Shown here: one piece after another, positions 37,971 through 46,456 of the stretch
How the letters are laid out: every line of letters starts with the position of its first letter
How positions within the stretch are numbered: position 1 is the stretch's first letter
NCBI GenBank assembly: GCA_013372875.1
Contig: JABXIW010000107.1
Span: 20,871 to 84,870 of the forward strand
Length of the DNA stretch: 64,000 bases
Origin: Gammaproteobacteria bacterium
GTDB taxonomy: Bacteria > Pseudomonadota > Gammaproteobacteria > Enterobacterales > Kangiellaceae
Reading direction: 5' to 3'
Notes under the pieces: model-generated
What the model was told of the DNA's origin: nothing
What the model saw: the letters and a program-made list of their open reading frames with translations, nothing else
Databases searched by the model: none
Translations under genes and position numbers: made by a program

Positions 37971-38738
37971 TTAAATGATATACACATCGAAGCGGTTACC
38001 TTTGGACTCGATGCTCATACTGGGGTTTTGTTGGTTAAGGTAAGGCGCGTAGCTGGGGCGTTTGACCACTACTCGTTTTTTGGCATTATCGAGTGCGATG
38101 GCCAATAGATTATCCGCGTCAGGATCTTCGCCGACTAGTAATTTCACCAAGCGCATTTCTTTTTTTACAGCTGCCGATTTTTGTTTTGGGGGGAACATGG
38201 GATCGAGATAAATAATATCAGGCTTTGATTCAAGGGATAATTTACTCATTAAATCAATGGCTTGCCCATGATGTAGCTCAAAACCTTGGGTAAATAGTTC
38301 CATGGTTTGCGGATTACGTGCCGCCCTTTGTATCGCATCTTGTAATAAACTGGCCACATAGGGCGAGCGCTCGATAATGCGCAATGAGCAGCCTAAGTTT
38401 CGTAGCTCAGCGGCATCGCGTCCCAACCCGCCCGTTGCATCCAAAACGCTCGGCTGCCAATTGCCCTTCAAACCACAGGCTTTGGCGATATGCTGCTTGC
38501 GACCACCACCGTGTTGGCGACGGTAGGCAACCTGACCCGCCACCAGATCTACATTCATACTGACCAATTGTCTATCCAACTGAGCTGAAAAGCTGAGCGC
38601 GGGCTGGTCTGCAACTTGCTGATAACTGAAATAACCATGATAATCAGCTAACTCGCTGACATCGGTCACCAAAGGTAATTCCTTTAGCCACTGCGGTCTA
38701 GCGTCATCTTGTTGAAAAAAAGCAAACTGAGATTGCAA
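37971..38738 (-). CDS. rsmJ: 16S rRNA (guanine(1516)-N(2))-methyltransferase RsmJ
   Basis: RsmJ (YhiQ) methylates G1516 of 16S rRNA. The 255-residue protein has YRRQHGGGRKQHIAKACGLK (about 71-90), SAM-binding VLDATGGLGRDAAELR (about 97-112) and the catalytic IIYLDPMFPPKQKSAAVKKE (about 172-191), all typical. Size matches E. coli. It diverges from the RluA-type gene with a short gap. Confidence 0.94.
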   Translation of the reverse strand: MQSQFAFFQQDDARPQWLKELPLVTDVSELADYHGYFSYQQVADQPALSFSAQLDRQLVSMNVDLVAGQVAYRRQHGGGRKQHIAKACGLKGNWQPSVLDATGGLGRDAAELRNLGCSLRIIERSPYVASLLQDAIQRAARNPQTMELFTQGFELHHGQAIDLMSKLSLESKPDIIYLDPMFPPKQKSAAVKKEMRLVKLLVGEDPDADNLLAIALDNAKKRVVVKRPSYAPYLNQQNPSMSIESKGNRFDVYII

Positions 38739-38755
38739 GGCGGTAATTTTTAATC

Positions 38756-39598
38756 ATGTCTAATGAGCATAAGAATAGCACTATTGAGCTGCACATTGAT
38801 ATTGCCGCAGAGCATATTGCGCAAAAAATCAATCCATTAGAGTTATTAGCGCAACAAACATCATTATCCAAGCAAAAACTTAAAGATGCCATGGCCAAAG
38901 GCGCTGTTTGGTTGTCAACTTCAGGCGCAAGCAAAAGCGCTAAGCCCATTCGCCGTAAAAATGCCAAATTGAAAGCCGGCAATCAGCTATCGCTGTATTA
39001 CAACCCGCACGTACTGGCGCAACAAGTGGATAATCCCACATTAGTTGCAGACGAGGGCGACTATTCGGTATGGAATAAACCTTATGGCGTCTGGTCACAG
39101 AGTTCCAAGTGGGGCGATCATTGCTCGATTGGCCGTTTAGTAGAGCAGCATTTTGAGTTTAAACGATCCAGTTTTGTGGTGCATCGACTGGATCGCGCTG
39201 CCAATGGCTTGATACTCATTGCGCACAACAAAAAAACCTCACAGCTTTTGTCGGATTTATTTGCCAAACGAAAAGTGGAAAAAGTTTATCAGGCTACCGT
39301 CACAGGCAAGTTCGATAAGCCACAAACTATTGAGCTGCCTATCGATGATAAAAAAGCCATTAGCCATGTTAGCTTGATTGATTATGACTCAAGCAAAAAT
39401 CAGTCTCGGCTTGAAGTTAAAATCGAAACAGGGCGTAAACATCAGATCCGCAAACACCTTGCCTCGATTGGCTTTCCCATTATTGGTGATCGGCTTTACG
39501 GACAAGCCCAAGCAGAAGACATCAATTTACAACTAACCGCTTATCAATTAGCTTTTGATTGCCCACTCTCTGCTCAATCAAAAACTTATCAGCTATGA
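38756..39598 (+). CDS. RluA-family pseudouridine synthase
   Basis: A 280-residue enzyme of the RluA family with HRLDRAANGLILIAHNKKTS (about 142-161, catalytic Asp in HRLD), the S4-like N-terminal segment (LLAQQTSLSKQKLKDAMAKGAVWL), KVYQATVTG and the C-terminal TGRKHQIRKHLASIGFPIIGDRLYG (in parts). It isomerises uridine to pseudouridine in RNA, but the target site (rRNA or tRNA) cannot be fixed from sequence. It diverges from rsmJ with 17 bases between starts. Confidence 0.9.
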   Translation: MSNEHKNSTIELHIDIAAEHIAQKINPLELLAQQTSLSKQKLKDAMAKGAVWLSTSGASKSAKPIRRKNAKLKAGNQLSLYYNPHVLAQQVDNPTLVADEGDYSVWNKPYGVWSQSSKWGDHCSIGRLVEQHFEFKRSSFVVHRLDRAANGLILIAHNKKTSQLLSDLFAKRKVEKVYQATVTGKFDKPQTIELPIDDKKAISHVSLIDYDSSKNQSRLEVKIETGRKHQIRKHLASIGFPIIGDRLYGQAQAEDINLQLTAYQLAFDCPLSAQSKTYQL

Positions 39599-39723
39599 GT
39601 AAGCTCTTCCCATATAACTCTTAGCCCGCACAATACCCGCTAACTTAAACAGAATCCTTGGTTTGAACAAGTGGCTTTGGTAGCATTACGCCAAAGAATA
39701 ATAAATATTATAAGGGAACAACA

Positions 39724-40032
39724 ATGATTGATTTAATGCTAGGTTTTATGAAAAAACCAGCCGCTCTTTCCGCGTTACCATCAAAAGAACAAAGTAAGAT
39801 TCTTGCAGAAGCTGTAACTAATGCCAAATTAAAAGAAGACAAACCCTATATGCGTTATCTTTATTTGGTAATGGCAACATTTATTTTATCTTCAATTTTC
39901 GTTGGCTTTTATTTTGAAAGTTTAAAAGCTGGAGCGACCTATTTTGTGGTTACACAATGGTTTTTTTGGTATTTAATAGCTAGAAAAGCAAAACCCATTG
40001 TTTATAACGAAGTACCTGAAGAATACCGCTAA
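39724..40032 (+). CDS. small membrane protein of unknown function
   Basis: A 102-residue protein with two hydrophobic helices (about 42-62 and 66-84), a charged N-terminus and a polar C-terminus. AAGGGA precedes the ATG by 6 bases. I recognise no family. It stops one base before the end of the convergent DUF1415 gene. Confidence 0.65.
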   Translation: MIDLMLGFMKKPAALSALPSKEQSKILAEAVTNAKLKEDKPYMRYLYLVMATFILSSIFVGFYFESLKAGATYFVVTQWFFWYLIARKAKPIVYNEVPEEYR

Positions 40033-40572
40033 TTATTGATGAAACGACTTTTCTAAGATTTTCTCAAATACTGACACACCTTTTTCCTGCGCCAATTGAA
40101 TATTTCGTTCAGGTATAGCCTCTGGATCATCAATATTAGCCAGCACTTTTTCCAGACTGGCTTCACGCAGGATGTGCAATATAGGGTAGGGCGAGCGGTT
40201 GGTATAATTGCTGGCATCATCTTCTTCCACCCCATCAAACACATAATTTGGGTGAAAACTGGCGATTTGATAGATGCCTTCATAGCCTTCTTTGTACAAA
40301 AGTTGATTCGCCACATCCAGCAACTCTAAATAATCATCGAACTTGGCAAACCCTGTCTCGTAGATCAGCAATGCCGTTTCAATCTCTCTCTGTTTATCGA
40401 GCTTAGCCAATAAATCAAGCAACTCATATAAAGCCGCTTCAATTTTAGACGTTTTTGATATTTGATAATCAATGGTGTTTCTAACGAATTCTTTTTTAGC
40501 GAATGGACAAAAATTAAAGCCAATCACCGTTTGCTCCAGCCAATACTGGGTAGCTTTTACCGCATTATCCAT
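40033..40572 (-). CDS. DUF1415 family protein
   Basis: A 179-residue cytoplasmic protein with the DUF1415 signature WLEQTVIGFNFCPFAKKEFV (about 11-30, including the conserved CPFA) and a later YQIASFHPNYVFDG segment. The function is unknown. It starts directly after the stop of a 39-residue minus-strand frame, with no gap, and converges with the membrane protein gene to its left. Confidence 0.9.
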   Translation of the reverse strand: MDNAVKATQYWLEQTVIGFNFCPFAKKEFVRNTIDYQISKTSKIEAALYELLDLLAKLDKQREIETALLIYETGFAKFDDYLELLDVANQLLYKEGYEGIYQIASFHPNYVFDGVEEDDASNYTNRSPYPILHILREASLEKVLANIDDPEAIPERNIQLAQEKGVSVFEKILEKSFHQ

Positions 40573-40692
40573 CTAGTCACCTAAACCATGACTACAGGGC
40601 TGCATCAAATCAAGCTGTGCTTTGTGGTATTCAATACCCTGTTTATTTGTCGAGCCTGAGCTTTTATAGCCGAGAAAGACGCGGATTTTCAT
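40573..40692 (-). CDS. possible 39-residue upstream peptide
   Basis: A short frame (MKIRVFLGYKSSGSTNKQG...) ends at TAG with the DUF1415 ATG immediately following. No strong ribosome-binding site precedes it. The zero-gap arrangement suggests a coupled leader peptide, but chance is quite possible at this length. Confidence 0.3.
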   Translation of the reverse strand: MKIRVFLGYKSSGSTNKQGIEYHKAQLDLMQPCSHGLGD

Positions 40693-40770
40693 AGCAAATA
40701 CCAATGGTAAATTCAAAATTGCGGCATGGAGGTAAGAGGGTAACCAATGTTTTGATTGTTTTAAAGTATA

Positions 40771-40808
40771 AAAAAATGCGACTTAAACCAAAAGAGCTAA
40801 GCCGCGTT
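40771..40808 (-). terminator. terminator after the YeaQ/YmgE-like gene
   Basis: On the minus strand a GCGGCTTA (40798-40805) and TAAGTCGC (40778-40785) stem, including one G-U pair, is followed by a run of T. It follows the 83-residue membrane protein gene. Confidence 0.6.
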
Positions 40809-40827
40809 TTTTTAATTTTATGTTTGG

Positions 40828-41079
40828 CTAAGCCTTCTTGAAAAGCCCTATCACAAACAGCAGGATAACCGCACCAATAGTAGCTGACACTATTGAGCCG
40901 ATCAAGCCACCGAAGTTCAAACCAACCATTGGCAACAACCAGCCGCCAACAAAGGCACCAATAATACCAATGACAATGTTACCAATAAGGCCGAATCCGC
41001 CGCCTTTGATCAATAAACCAGCTAACCAACCAGCAACCGCGCCAATAAATAAAAAGATAAGTAAACTTGTTAAATCCAT
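40828..41079 (-). CDS. GlsB/YeaQ/YmgE family stress-response membrane protein
   Basis: An 83-residue, very Gly- and Ile-rich membrane protein with three hydrophobic segments, matching the transglycosylase-associated GlsB/YeaQ/YmgE family (LIFLFIGAVAGWLAGLLIKG; NIVIGIIGAFVGGWLL). Members are general-stress proteins of unknown function. AGGAGA lies 8 bases before the ATG. It diverges from the RND transporter operon and is followed by a terminator. Confidence 0.9.
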   Translation of the reverse strand: MDLTSLLIFLFIGAVAGWLAGLLIKGGGFGLIGNIVIGIIGAFVGGWLLPMVGLNFGGLIGSIVSATIGAVILLFVIGLFKKA

Positions 41080-41186
41080 ATCCCTCTCCTTTAGTAGTTA
41101 ATCTAACCATTTGATATTAGTACAAATGATAAAGATTAATCTAATAACTAATCGTACAAATCACAAAATTTCACAAACCTTACCGT

Positions 41187-41216
41187 TTGACAGACCAACT
41201 GGTTTGTTATTAAATA
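41187..41216 (+). promoter_or_regulatory. promoter of the RND transporter operon
   Basis: TTGACA (41187-41192), a perfect -35 box, and TAAATA (41211-41216) with an 18-base spacer. An operator-like palindrome lies on the spacer, so a bound repressor would block RNA polymerase. Confidence 0.5.
41190..41207. promoter_or_regulatory. TetR-type operator 1
   Basis: ACAGACCAACTGGTTTGT, an 18-bp palindrome with 7 of 9 half-site positions matching. It overlaps the -35 box. The sequence resembles operators of TetR regulators of the NemR type. Confidence 0.65.
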
Positions 41217-41245
41217 TAAGGCCTGCAAAAAAATTTTCTCATTAC

Positions 41246-41263
41246 ACAAACTATTTGGTTTGT
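41246..41263. promoter_or_regulatory. TetR-type operator 2
   Basis: ACAAACTATTTGGTTTGT, an 18-bp palindrome with 7 of 9 half-site matches and the same TGGTTTGT half as operator 1. It lies just before the ribosome-binding site of the transporter gene. Confidence 0.65.
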
Positions 41264-41278
41264 TATAAGGACACAGCA

Positions 41279-43822
41279 ATGGCTAATGCTAATAATACGC
41301 ATGACAATAGCAAGACCGTGAAATTCGCTCGAATGGTAGTTAACAACAAGTGGACCGTCTTGTTGATTTCGCTACTTTTGAGCTTTTTAGCGACATTTGG
41401 TGCCAGTTTATTGGAAATTAAGACCGATTACCGCGTTTTCTTCTCAAAAGATAACCCACAAATGTTGGCCTTTGAAGACATTCAAGATACCTACGATAAA
41501 GCCGACAATGTGATGTTCGTCTTAACCCCAAAAGACGGCAAGGTATTCAGTAAAGAAACCTTGAAAACCATCCAATGGGCGACCGAAGAAGGCTGGAAAA
41601 CACCTTACGTCACCCGCGTTGACTCCATCACCAACTATCAGCACACCTGGGTCACGCCTGAAGACGAAGACTATATGCTGGTGGGCGCCTTATTGTGTAT
41701 TCCAGACAAAACCGCCGATATGGACAGTGAGTGTGAGCATGAGGCGGTTACTCCTGAGATGATCGATGCCTTGAGCCCTCAACAAATTGATGAACTCTCT
41801 GAAATTCTGGTGAATGAACCGCAAATTCTAAATCGCATCATAAATCCTGAAAAGACCTTAACAGCCATTAACGTTACCGTTCAACCGCCGTCTGATCCTG
41901 ATGTTGAAGGTTTGGAAGGTCAGGCCAAAGCGGAAATGCAGCAAAAGGTGATGACTGCTGTACCTCAAATAACGGCTTTTTCCCGTGATTTAAAACAGCG
42001 TATCATGGAGCGCGATCCGAATATTGAAGTGCGCATGACCGGCGTCATCATGATGAACAATGCCTTTGCAGAAACCGGCATGAACGATATGTTTACTTTG
42101 ACGCCAATCATGTTACTTGCAGTAATTCCATTAGCGTTATTTTTAATGCTACGCAGCATCCCTGGCACTCTGAGCAGCGTTTTTGTCATTATCTTATCCA
42201 TCGCCGCCGCTATGGGTGGTGCAGGCTGGATTGGCATTTTCTTAACGGGCCCTATTTTCTCAGTACCCACCATTGTGGCAACCATGGCGGTAGCTGATTC
42301 AGTGCATTTGCTGGTGACGTTCCTGCAAAACAAGCGCCGTGGTATGGCAAAAGATGATGCCATGGTGGAAGCGCTTCGCATCAATATGATGCCGATTTTC
42401 TTGACCAGTGTAACCACCATTATTGGCTTCATGACCATGAACTTTAGTGAAGTTCCGCCGTTGCGCGACATGGGTAATACAGTTGCGATTGGTGTTGCGT
42501 GGGCATTCTTCTTGTCGATCACCTTCTTGCCAGCCTTGATGATGATCTTGCCAGTGAAATCCAAAGCTAAAGCAAAAGGCGAAAGCAAAACCATGGATAA
42601 GTTGGCTGACTTTGTGATCAACAAGCGCAAAATATTATTACCAGCAATGGTCGCTTTAAGCATCGCTATTATCGCCTTCTTGCCAAAGAATGATTTGAAC
42701 GACGAGTTTGTCAAATACTTCGATGAAACCATCGACTTCCGTGCAGATTCTGATTACACCGCGGATAACCTAACGGGCTTATACGTGATGCTGTATAGCG
42801 TGCAAACAGGCCAGCAAGACGGCATCCATGAGTCAGAATTCTTAGATACGATTGAGTCTTTTGCTAATTTTGCCAAGCAACAACCAGAAGTGCTGCACGT
42901 TCAGTCTTATGGCGATGTAATGAAGCGCTTAAACAAAAGCATGAACGGCGATAAGCAAGAATGTTATTCACTACCGAGACAATCTTTAGATGCGGGTTGT
43001 AACGCGGTGCTGAATGAGCCCGATGAAGAAGGGATTGACTTAAACACCCGCATTCGCGAATTAACCGCTCAATACACCTTAATGTACGAGACTTCGTTAC
43101 CACGCGGTATGGATTTAAATAACCAGCTAAATGGTGATAAATCATCGACTAGAATGCAGCTGGCGTTGAAAAATATTTCCAGTATCGAAGTCATCGCGTT
43201 AGAAGAAAAGTTTGCTCAGTGGTTTAAGGACAATGCGCCAAGTCTCAAGATTTCAGCTTCCAGTCCGGCCATTATGTTCTCTCACGTAGGGCAACGAAAT
43301 ATCTACTCAATGATTCAAGGTACCGCCATCGCCTTAGTGCTGATTTCCTTTATCTTAGGTATTGCGCTGCGCTCATGGAGACTTGGTTTACTCAGTTTGA
43401 TCCCCAATATTATTCCTATGGCGGTCGCCTTTGGTATTTGGGGCATGTTCAAAGGCCAAGTAGGCATGGGCTTGTCCGTAGTAATGGGCATGACGTTAGG
43501 TATCGTGGTAGATGACACGGTGCATTTCTTGAGTAAATACTTACGAGCCAGCCGCGAAAAAGGCATGAATCAAGAAGAAGCGGTTCGTTATGCCTTCCAT
43601 ACCGTCGGGATGGCGTTAACCGTCACCACGATTGTATTAGTGCTGGGCTTCTTAGTATTGGGTATGTCGCATTATGTGATGAACGCCGAAATGGGCATCA
43701 TGACTGCGATCACTTTAGCCGCCGCATTAATTATTGATTTCTTATTATTACCACCATTGTTGATGCTCTTTAAAAAGAGCAAAAAAGCAAAACCCGTTGC
43801 AACCGTTGGAGACACAGCATGA
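41279..43822 (+). CDS. RND/MMPL-family transporter
   Basis: A protein of 847 residues from the ATG at 41279 (AAGG 8 bases upstream; the longer frame starts inside the promoter and is rejected). Topology is the classic MMPL/RND plan: one helix at about 20-40, a periplasmic domain, five helices at about 225-400, a further helix near 420, a second periplasmic domain, and five C-terminal helices (about 680-830). Sterol-sensing-domain-like repeats are seen. Members export lipids or hydrophobic compounds using the proton gradient. It overlaps the LolA-like gene by 4 bases (ATGA). Confidence 0.88.
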   Translation: MANANNTHDNSKTVKFARMVVNNKWTVLLISLLLSFLATFGASLLEIKTDYRVFFSKDNPQMLAFEDIQDTYDKADNVMFVLTPKDGKVFSKETLKTIQWATEEGWKTPYVTRVDSITNYQHTWVTPEDEDYMLVGALLCIPDKTADMDSECEHEAVTPEMIDALSPQQIDELSEILVNEPQILNRIINPEKTLTAINVTVQPPSDPDVEGLEGQAKAEMQQKVMTAVPQITAFSRDLKQRIMERDPNIEVRMTGVIMMNNAFAETGMNDMFTLTPIMLLAVIPLALFLMLRSIPGTLSSVFVIILSIAAAMGGAGWIGIFLTGPIFSVPTIVATMAVADSVHLLVTFLQNKRRGMAKDDAMVEALRINMMPIFLTSVTTIIGFMTMNFSEVPPLRDMGNTVAIGVAWAFFLSITFLPALMMILPVKSKAKAKGESKTMDKLADFVINKRKILLPAMVALSIAIIAFLPKNDLNDEFVKYFDETIDFRADSDYTADNLTGLYVMLYSVQTGQQDGIHESEFLDTIESFANFAKQQPEVLHVQSYGDVMKRLNKSMNGDKQECYSLPRQSLDAGCNAVLNEPDEEGIDLNTRIRELTAQYTLMYETSLPRGMDLNNQLNGDKSSTRMQLALKNISSIEVIALEEKFAQWFKDNAPSLKISASSPAIMFSHVGQRNIYSMIQGTAIALVLISFILGIALRSWRLGLLSLIPNIIPMAVAFGIWGMFKGQVGMGLSVVMGMTLGIVVDDTVHFLSKYLRASREKGMNQEEAVRYAFHTVGMALTVTTIVLVLGFLVLGMSHYVMNAEMGIMTAITLAAALIIDFLLLPPLLMLFKKSKKAKPVATVGDTA

Positions 43823-44616
43823 GACCAGCAATTTTAAAATCAGCAGCCGCTTTATTGACTTTAGCCGCTTTTTTACCTTTCAGTATTAGCGCTGAAACAC
43901 CTGAAGAGAAAGGCTTGGCTATTGCAAAAGAAGCCAAAGCGCGTAACGTCGGCTGGGGCGACAGTGAAGCCAGCATGACCATGACTTTACGCAATAAAGC
44001 TGGCCGTGAAACGGTGCGCAAAGTTCGCTCTAAGTCGTTAGAAGTACAAGGTGATGGCGACAAAGGCTTGAGTATTTTTGACGAACCACGCGATGTAAAA
44101 GGCACCGCATTTTTGTCCTTTACTCATATTCAAGGTAATGACGATCAATGGCTTTATTTGCCTGCTCTAAAGCGAGTAAAGCGTATTTCCTCGTCCAACA
44201 AATCTGGACCTTGGATGGGTAGTGAGTTTGCCAATGAAGATTTAACCTCGTTCGAAATTGAAAAGTACAGCTACAAATTCTTGCGTGATGATGAAATAGA
44301 TGGCGATAAAGTTTTTGTTTCTGAACTCTATCCTGAATACAACAATTCGGGTTACAGCAAATCGATTGTTTGGATGGACCAGGATCACTATCGTGTGCGT
44401 AAAATTGAATACTTTGACAAGCAAGACAAGCTGTTAAAAGTAATGACTTTCTCTGACTACAAGCAATACTTAGATAAGTACTGGCGTGCGCACAAGCAAG
44501 TTATGGAAAATGTGCAAACTGGCAAAAGCACTACGATCGAGTGGAGCGAATACACTTTTAATGTTGGTTTAGACGAAAACGACTTTAATAAGTCTAGTTT
44601 GAAACGAGCTAAATAA
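43819..44616 (+). CDS. outer-membrane lipoprotein-sorting-like (LolA-like) protein
   Basis: A 265-residue protein with a signal peptide (ILKSAAALLTLAAFLPFSIS, cleavage near residue 23) and a LolA-like half-barrel: ASMTMTLRNKAGRETVRKVR, DKGLSIFDEPRDVKGTAFL, WLYLPALKRVKRISS, MGSEFANEDLTSFEIEKYSY. It is not LolA itself (no chaperone partner LolB nearby) but belongs to the periplasmic LolA-like proteins found with MMPL transporters. It probably carries lipid or lipid-like cargo from the transporter. Coupled upstream to the transporter (ATGA) and downstream to tetR (TAATG). Confidence 0.88.
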   Translation: MRPAILKSAAALLTLAAFLPFSISAETPEEKGLAIAKEAKARNVGWGDSEASMTMTLRNKAGRETVRKVRSKSLEVQGDGDKGLSIFDEPRDVKGTAFLSFTHIQGNDDQWLYLPALKRVKRISSSNKSGPWMGSEFANEDLTSFEIEKYSYKFLRDDEIDGDKVFVSELYPEYNNSGYSKSIVWMDQDHYRVRKIEYFDKQDKLLKVMTFSDYKQYLDKYWRAHKQVMENVQTGKSTTIEWSEYTFNVGLDENDFNKSSLKRAK

Positions 44617-45236
44617 TGTCTGCTGTCGCACTACGCACCACTTTGCGCAATCCTGACCTGACCCGTCAGCGCATTCTTGATGTAGCCTTTGAGGAAATTT
44701 TGCTTAAAGGCTATCAAGGCTTGCGAGTGGATCAAGTTTTAAAGCTAACTCAATTGACCAAAGGCGCTTTTTATCATCATTTCACTAGCAAGCAAGCCTT
44801 GGGCCATGCGGTAATTGATGAAGTATTAAAACCCTGGATCATGGAAAAGTGGGTTGCGCCGCTGAAAGATTTTCGTGATGCACCCAATGACTTAATTCAG
44901 TTTTTAACTCAAGCTCGGCAAGAACTCAATTCTGACGAATTACACACTGGTTGCCCCTTAAATAATTTAACTCAAGAAATGTCACCACTCGATGAATCAT
45001 TTCGCGTAAGAATAGTAGCCATTTGGCAACTTTGGCATGATGCCTTATCCGATGCTTTTGCTCGTGGGCAAAAAAATGGAACGGTCAGAACTGATTTAAA
45101 ACCCGATAGCATTGCTAGATTTTTGATTGCAGCGATGGAAGGCATTATTGGTCAGTGCAAATGCTTTAAGGACGAACAAACTTTTGATGAAGCAGGAGAG
45201 TGTTTAAAAGATTACATTCAAAGTTTAAGCGTCTGA
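44616..45236 (+). CDS. TetR family transcriptional repressor
   Basis: A 206-residue regulator with an N-terminal helix-turn-helix (RQRILDVAFEEILLKGYQGLRVDQVLKLTQLTKGAFYHHF, in parts, about 17-56) and a C-terminal ligand domain of the type with GCPLNNLTQEMSPLDE (about 111-126), a pattern seen in NemR-like regulators. It is the last gene of the transporter operon, coupled to the LolA-like gene by a one-base overlap (TAATG). It probably binds the two palindromes before the first gene, giving autorepression until a ligand is bound. Confidence 0.93.
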   Translation: MSAVALRTTLRNPDLTRQRILDVAFEEILLKGYQGLRVDQVLKLTQLTKGAFYHHFTSKQALGHAVIDEVLKPWIMEKWVAPLKDFRDAPNDLIQFLTQARQELNSDELHTGCPLNNLTQEMSPLDESFRVRIVAIWQLWHDALSDAFARGQKNGTVRTDLKPDSIARFLIAAMEGIIGQCKCFKDEQTFDEAGECLKDYIQSLSV

Positions 45237-45330
45237 TTACTCCCTGTCGTGTTCATCTAGGCTTTGGTTACCCCATAGCGAAGGCCATACTTGTCACCCC
45301 CAAGCAAGTTGATGCAACACCTTTGGCGCT

Positions 45331-45370
45331 AAAGCCGTACTTTGCTGCTGTAAAGTACGGCTTTTTTTAT
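45331..45370. terminator. terminator after the tetR operon
   Basis: A 12-13-bp stem, AAAGCCGTACTTT (45331-45343) and AAAGTACGGCTTT (45352-45364), with a long T run after it. It may also serve the convergent glycosyltransferase gene. Confidence 0.9.
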
Positions 45371-45373
45371 TAG

Positions 45374-46432
45374 CTAGCTACTAACTAGTTTTTGATATTC
45401 CTGCTCTATCTTTCTTACCGAGCTTTCAACCACTAAATCATTTTGTATGCTGCCTTCTAGCAAATGCATTTGCTGTTCATACCATTCTTGTTTTTCAAAA
45501 AAACCTTTTATGCCTTCATAAAGACTTGCTTCATCAGGCTTGGCACATCGCTTGGCTTCAAAATTATCGCCCTTATAATATTCATAGTTATCTTCTTGAA
45601 TAACTTCACCCAAGTGGTGGAAGTTAACCAGCAGAACATTAGTGCCAGCAACTAAAGCATCCATTGCTGAACGAGCACAAGCCAATGCTAGATTAGCAGC
45701 TTTGTATTCTGCCCCCAAAGTTTCAGTATAGCCATTAAGCTCAACAAGTTTCGGATACTGTGTATTGGCTTCCATGGCCGCTGTTTCGACGGCGGGCTTT
45801 TCTTGACCATCACCCCAAACGACAAGTTTAATGCTGGGATAATCACGTCTTAATCGTAGCAAAACCTTGTTTATCAGTAATAACAATACCCAGCCATGCC
45901 TTTTATCGATTCGACTACCGTACATCAAAGTATATTCTGTAGAGGTTCTTGAGTTAGCGTAACTTTTAACGCCATTTAAAATTAAACTAGATTTATCTTT
46001 TAGATACTTACAGTCTCGAGCTTTTTTTAGACTCGACTCTCGTACACATATTGCCTTATCAATTCGTTTACGAATGGTATTCGATCTAAGATCGTACTTA
46101 ATCTTGCCATGGGCAGTGGCGATAACTGGAATCTTGCACAGTTTGCCTACTAATGCAGCCATTGAGATAGCCAAGCGTTGATGGCCATGAATAATGTCTA
46201 CTTTTTCTTGTTGTACCAGTTTTTTTAACTTCAATACATTTGGAAAGTAATTAAGATCGGTTATTTTCCAAATATAATGCTTAACCTTCGGATCAAGTTT
46301 ATTTTTTTGCTGACCTTCTTTGGAGATCAAAATCACATCATGACCAAAATCAACCAACGTATTGGCAAGCTCACATACGTGAGCTTCTGCACCACCAAGA
46401 TTAAAGTTTTTGGTTATCAGTAAAACTTTCAT
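45374..46432 (-). CDS. GT4-type glycosyltransferase
   Basis: A 352-residue GT-B enzyme of the glycosyltransferase 1/4 type. It opens with NFNLGGAEAHVCELANTLVDFGHDV (in parts, about 9-33), then HGHQRLAISMAALVG, and a C-terminal donor-binding half with ELNGYTETLGAEYKAANLALACARSAMDALVAG (in parts). It lacks a signal peptide and would act on the inner face of the membrane. It is the last gene of the leftward carbohydrate cluster (hldE, GT2, oligopeptidase, FGGY kinase), so it probably adds a sugar to LPS core or a related glycan. Confidence 0.87.
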   Translation of the reverse strand: MKVLLITKNFNLGGAEAHVCELANTLVDFGHDVILISKEGQQKNKLDPKVKHYIWKITDLNYFPNVLKLKKLVQQEKVDIIHGHQRLAISMAALVGKLCKIPVIATAHGKIKYDLRSNTIRKRIDKAICVRESSLKKARDCKYLKDKSSLILNGVKSYANSRTSTEYTLMYGSRIDKRHGWVLLLLINKVLLRLRRDYPSIKLVVWGDGQEKPAVETAAMEANTQYPKLVELNGYTETLGAEYKAANLALACARSAMDALVAGTNVLLVNFHHLGEVIQEDNYEYYKGDNFEAKRCAKPDEASLYEGIKGFFEKQEWYEQQMHLLEGSIQNDLVVESSVRKIEQEYQKLVSS

Positions 46433-46456
46433 TGCTTCTTAATTTCGCTGTTACCG

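Noticed and set aside
41111..41278. N-terminal extension of the RND transporter (56 codons)
   Set aside because: It runs through the promoter and both operator palindromes; the ATG at 41279 has AAGG at a proper distance.
41965..42732. 255-residue minus-strand frame opposite the RND transporter
   Set aside because: It is an antisense shadow of membrane-helix codons; the transporter frame is continuous and matches the family.
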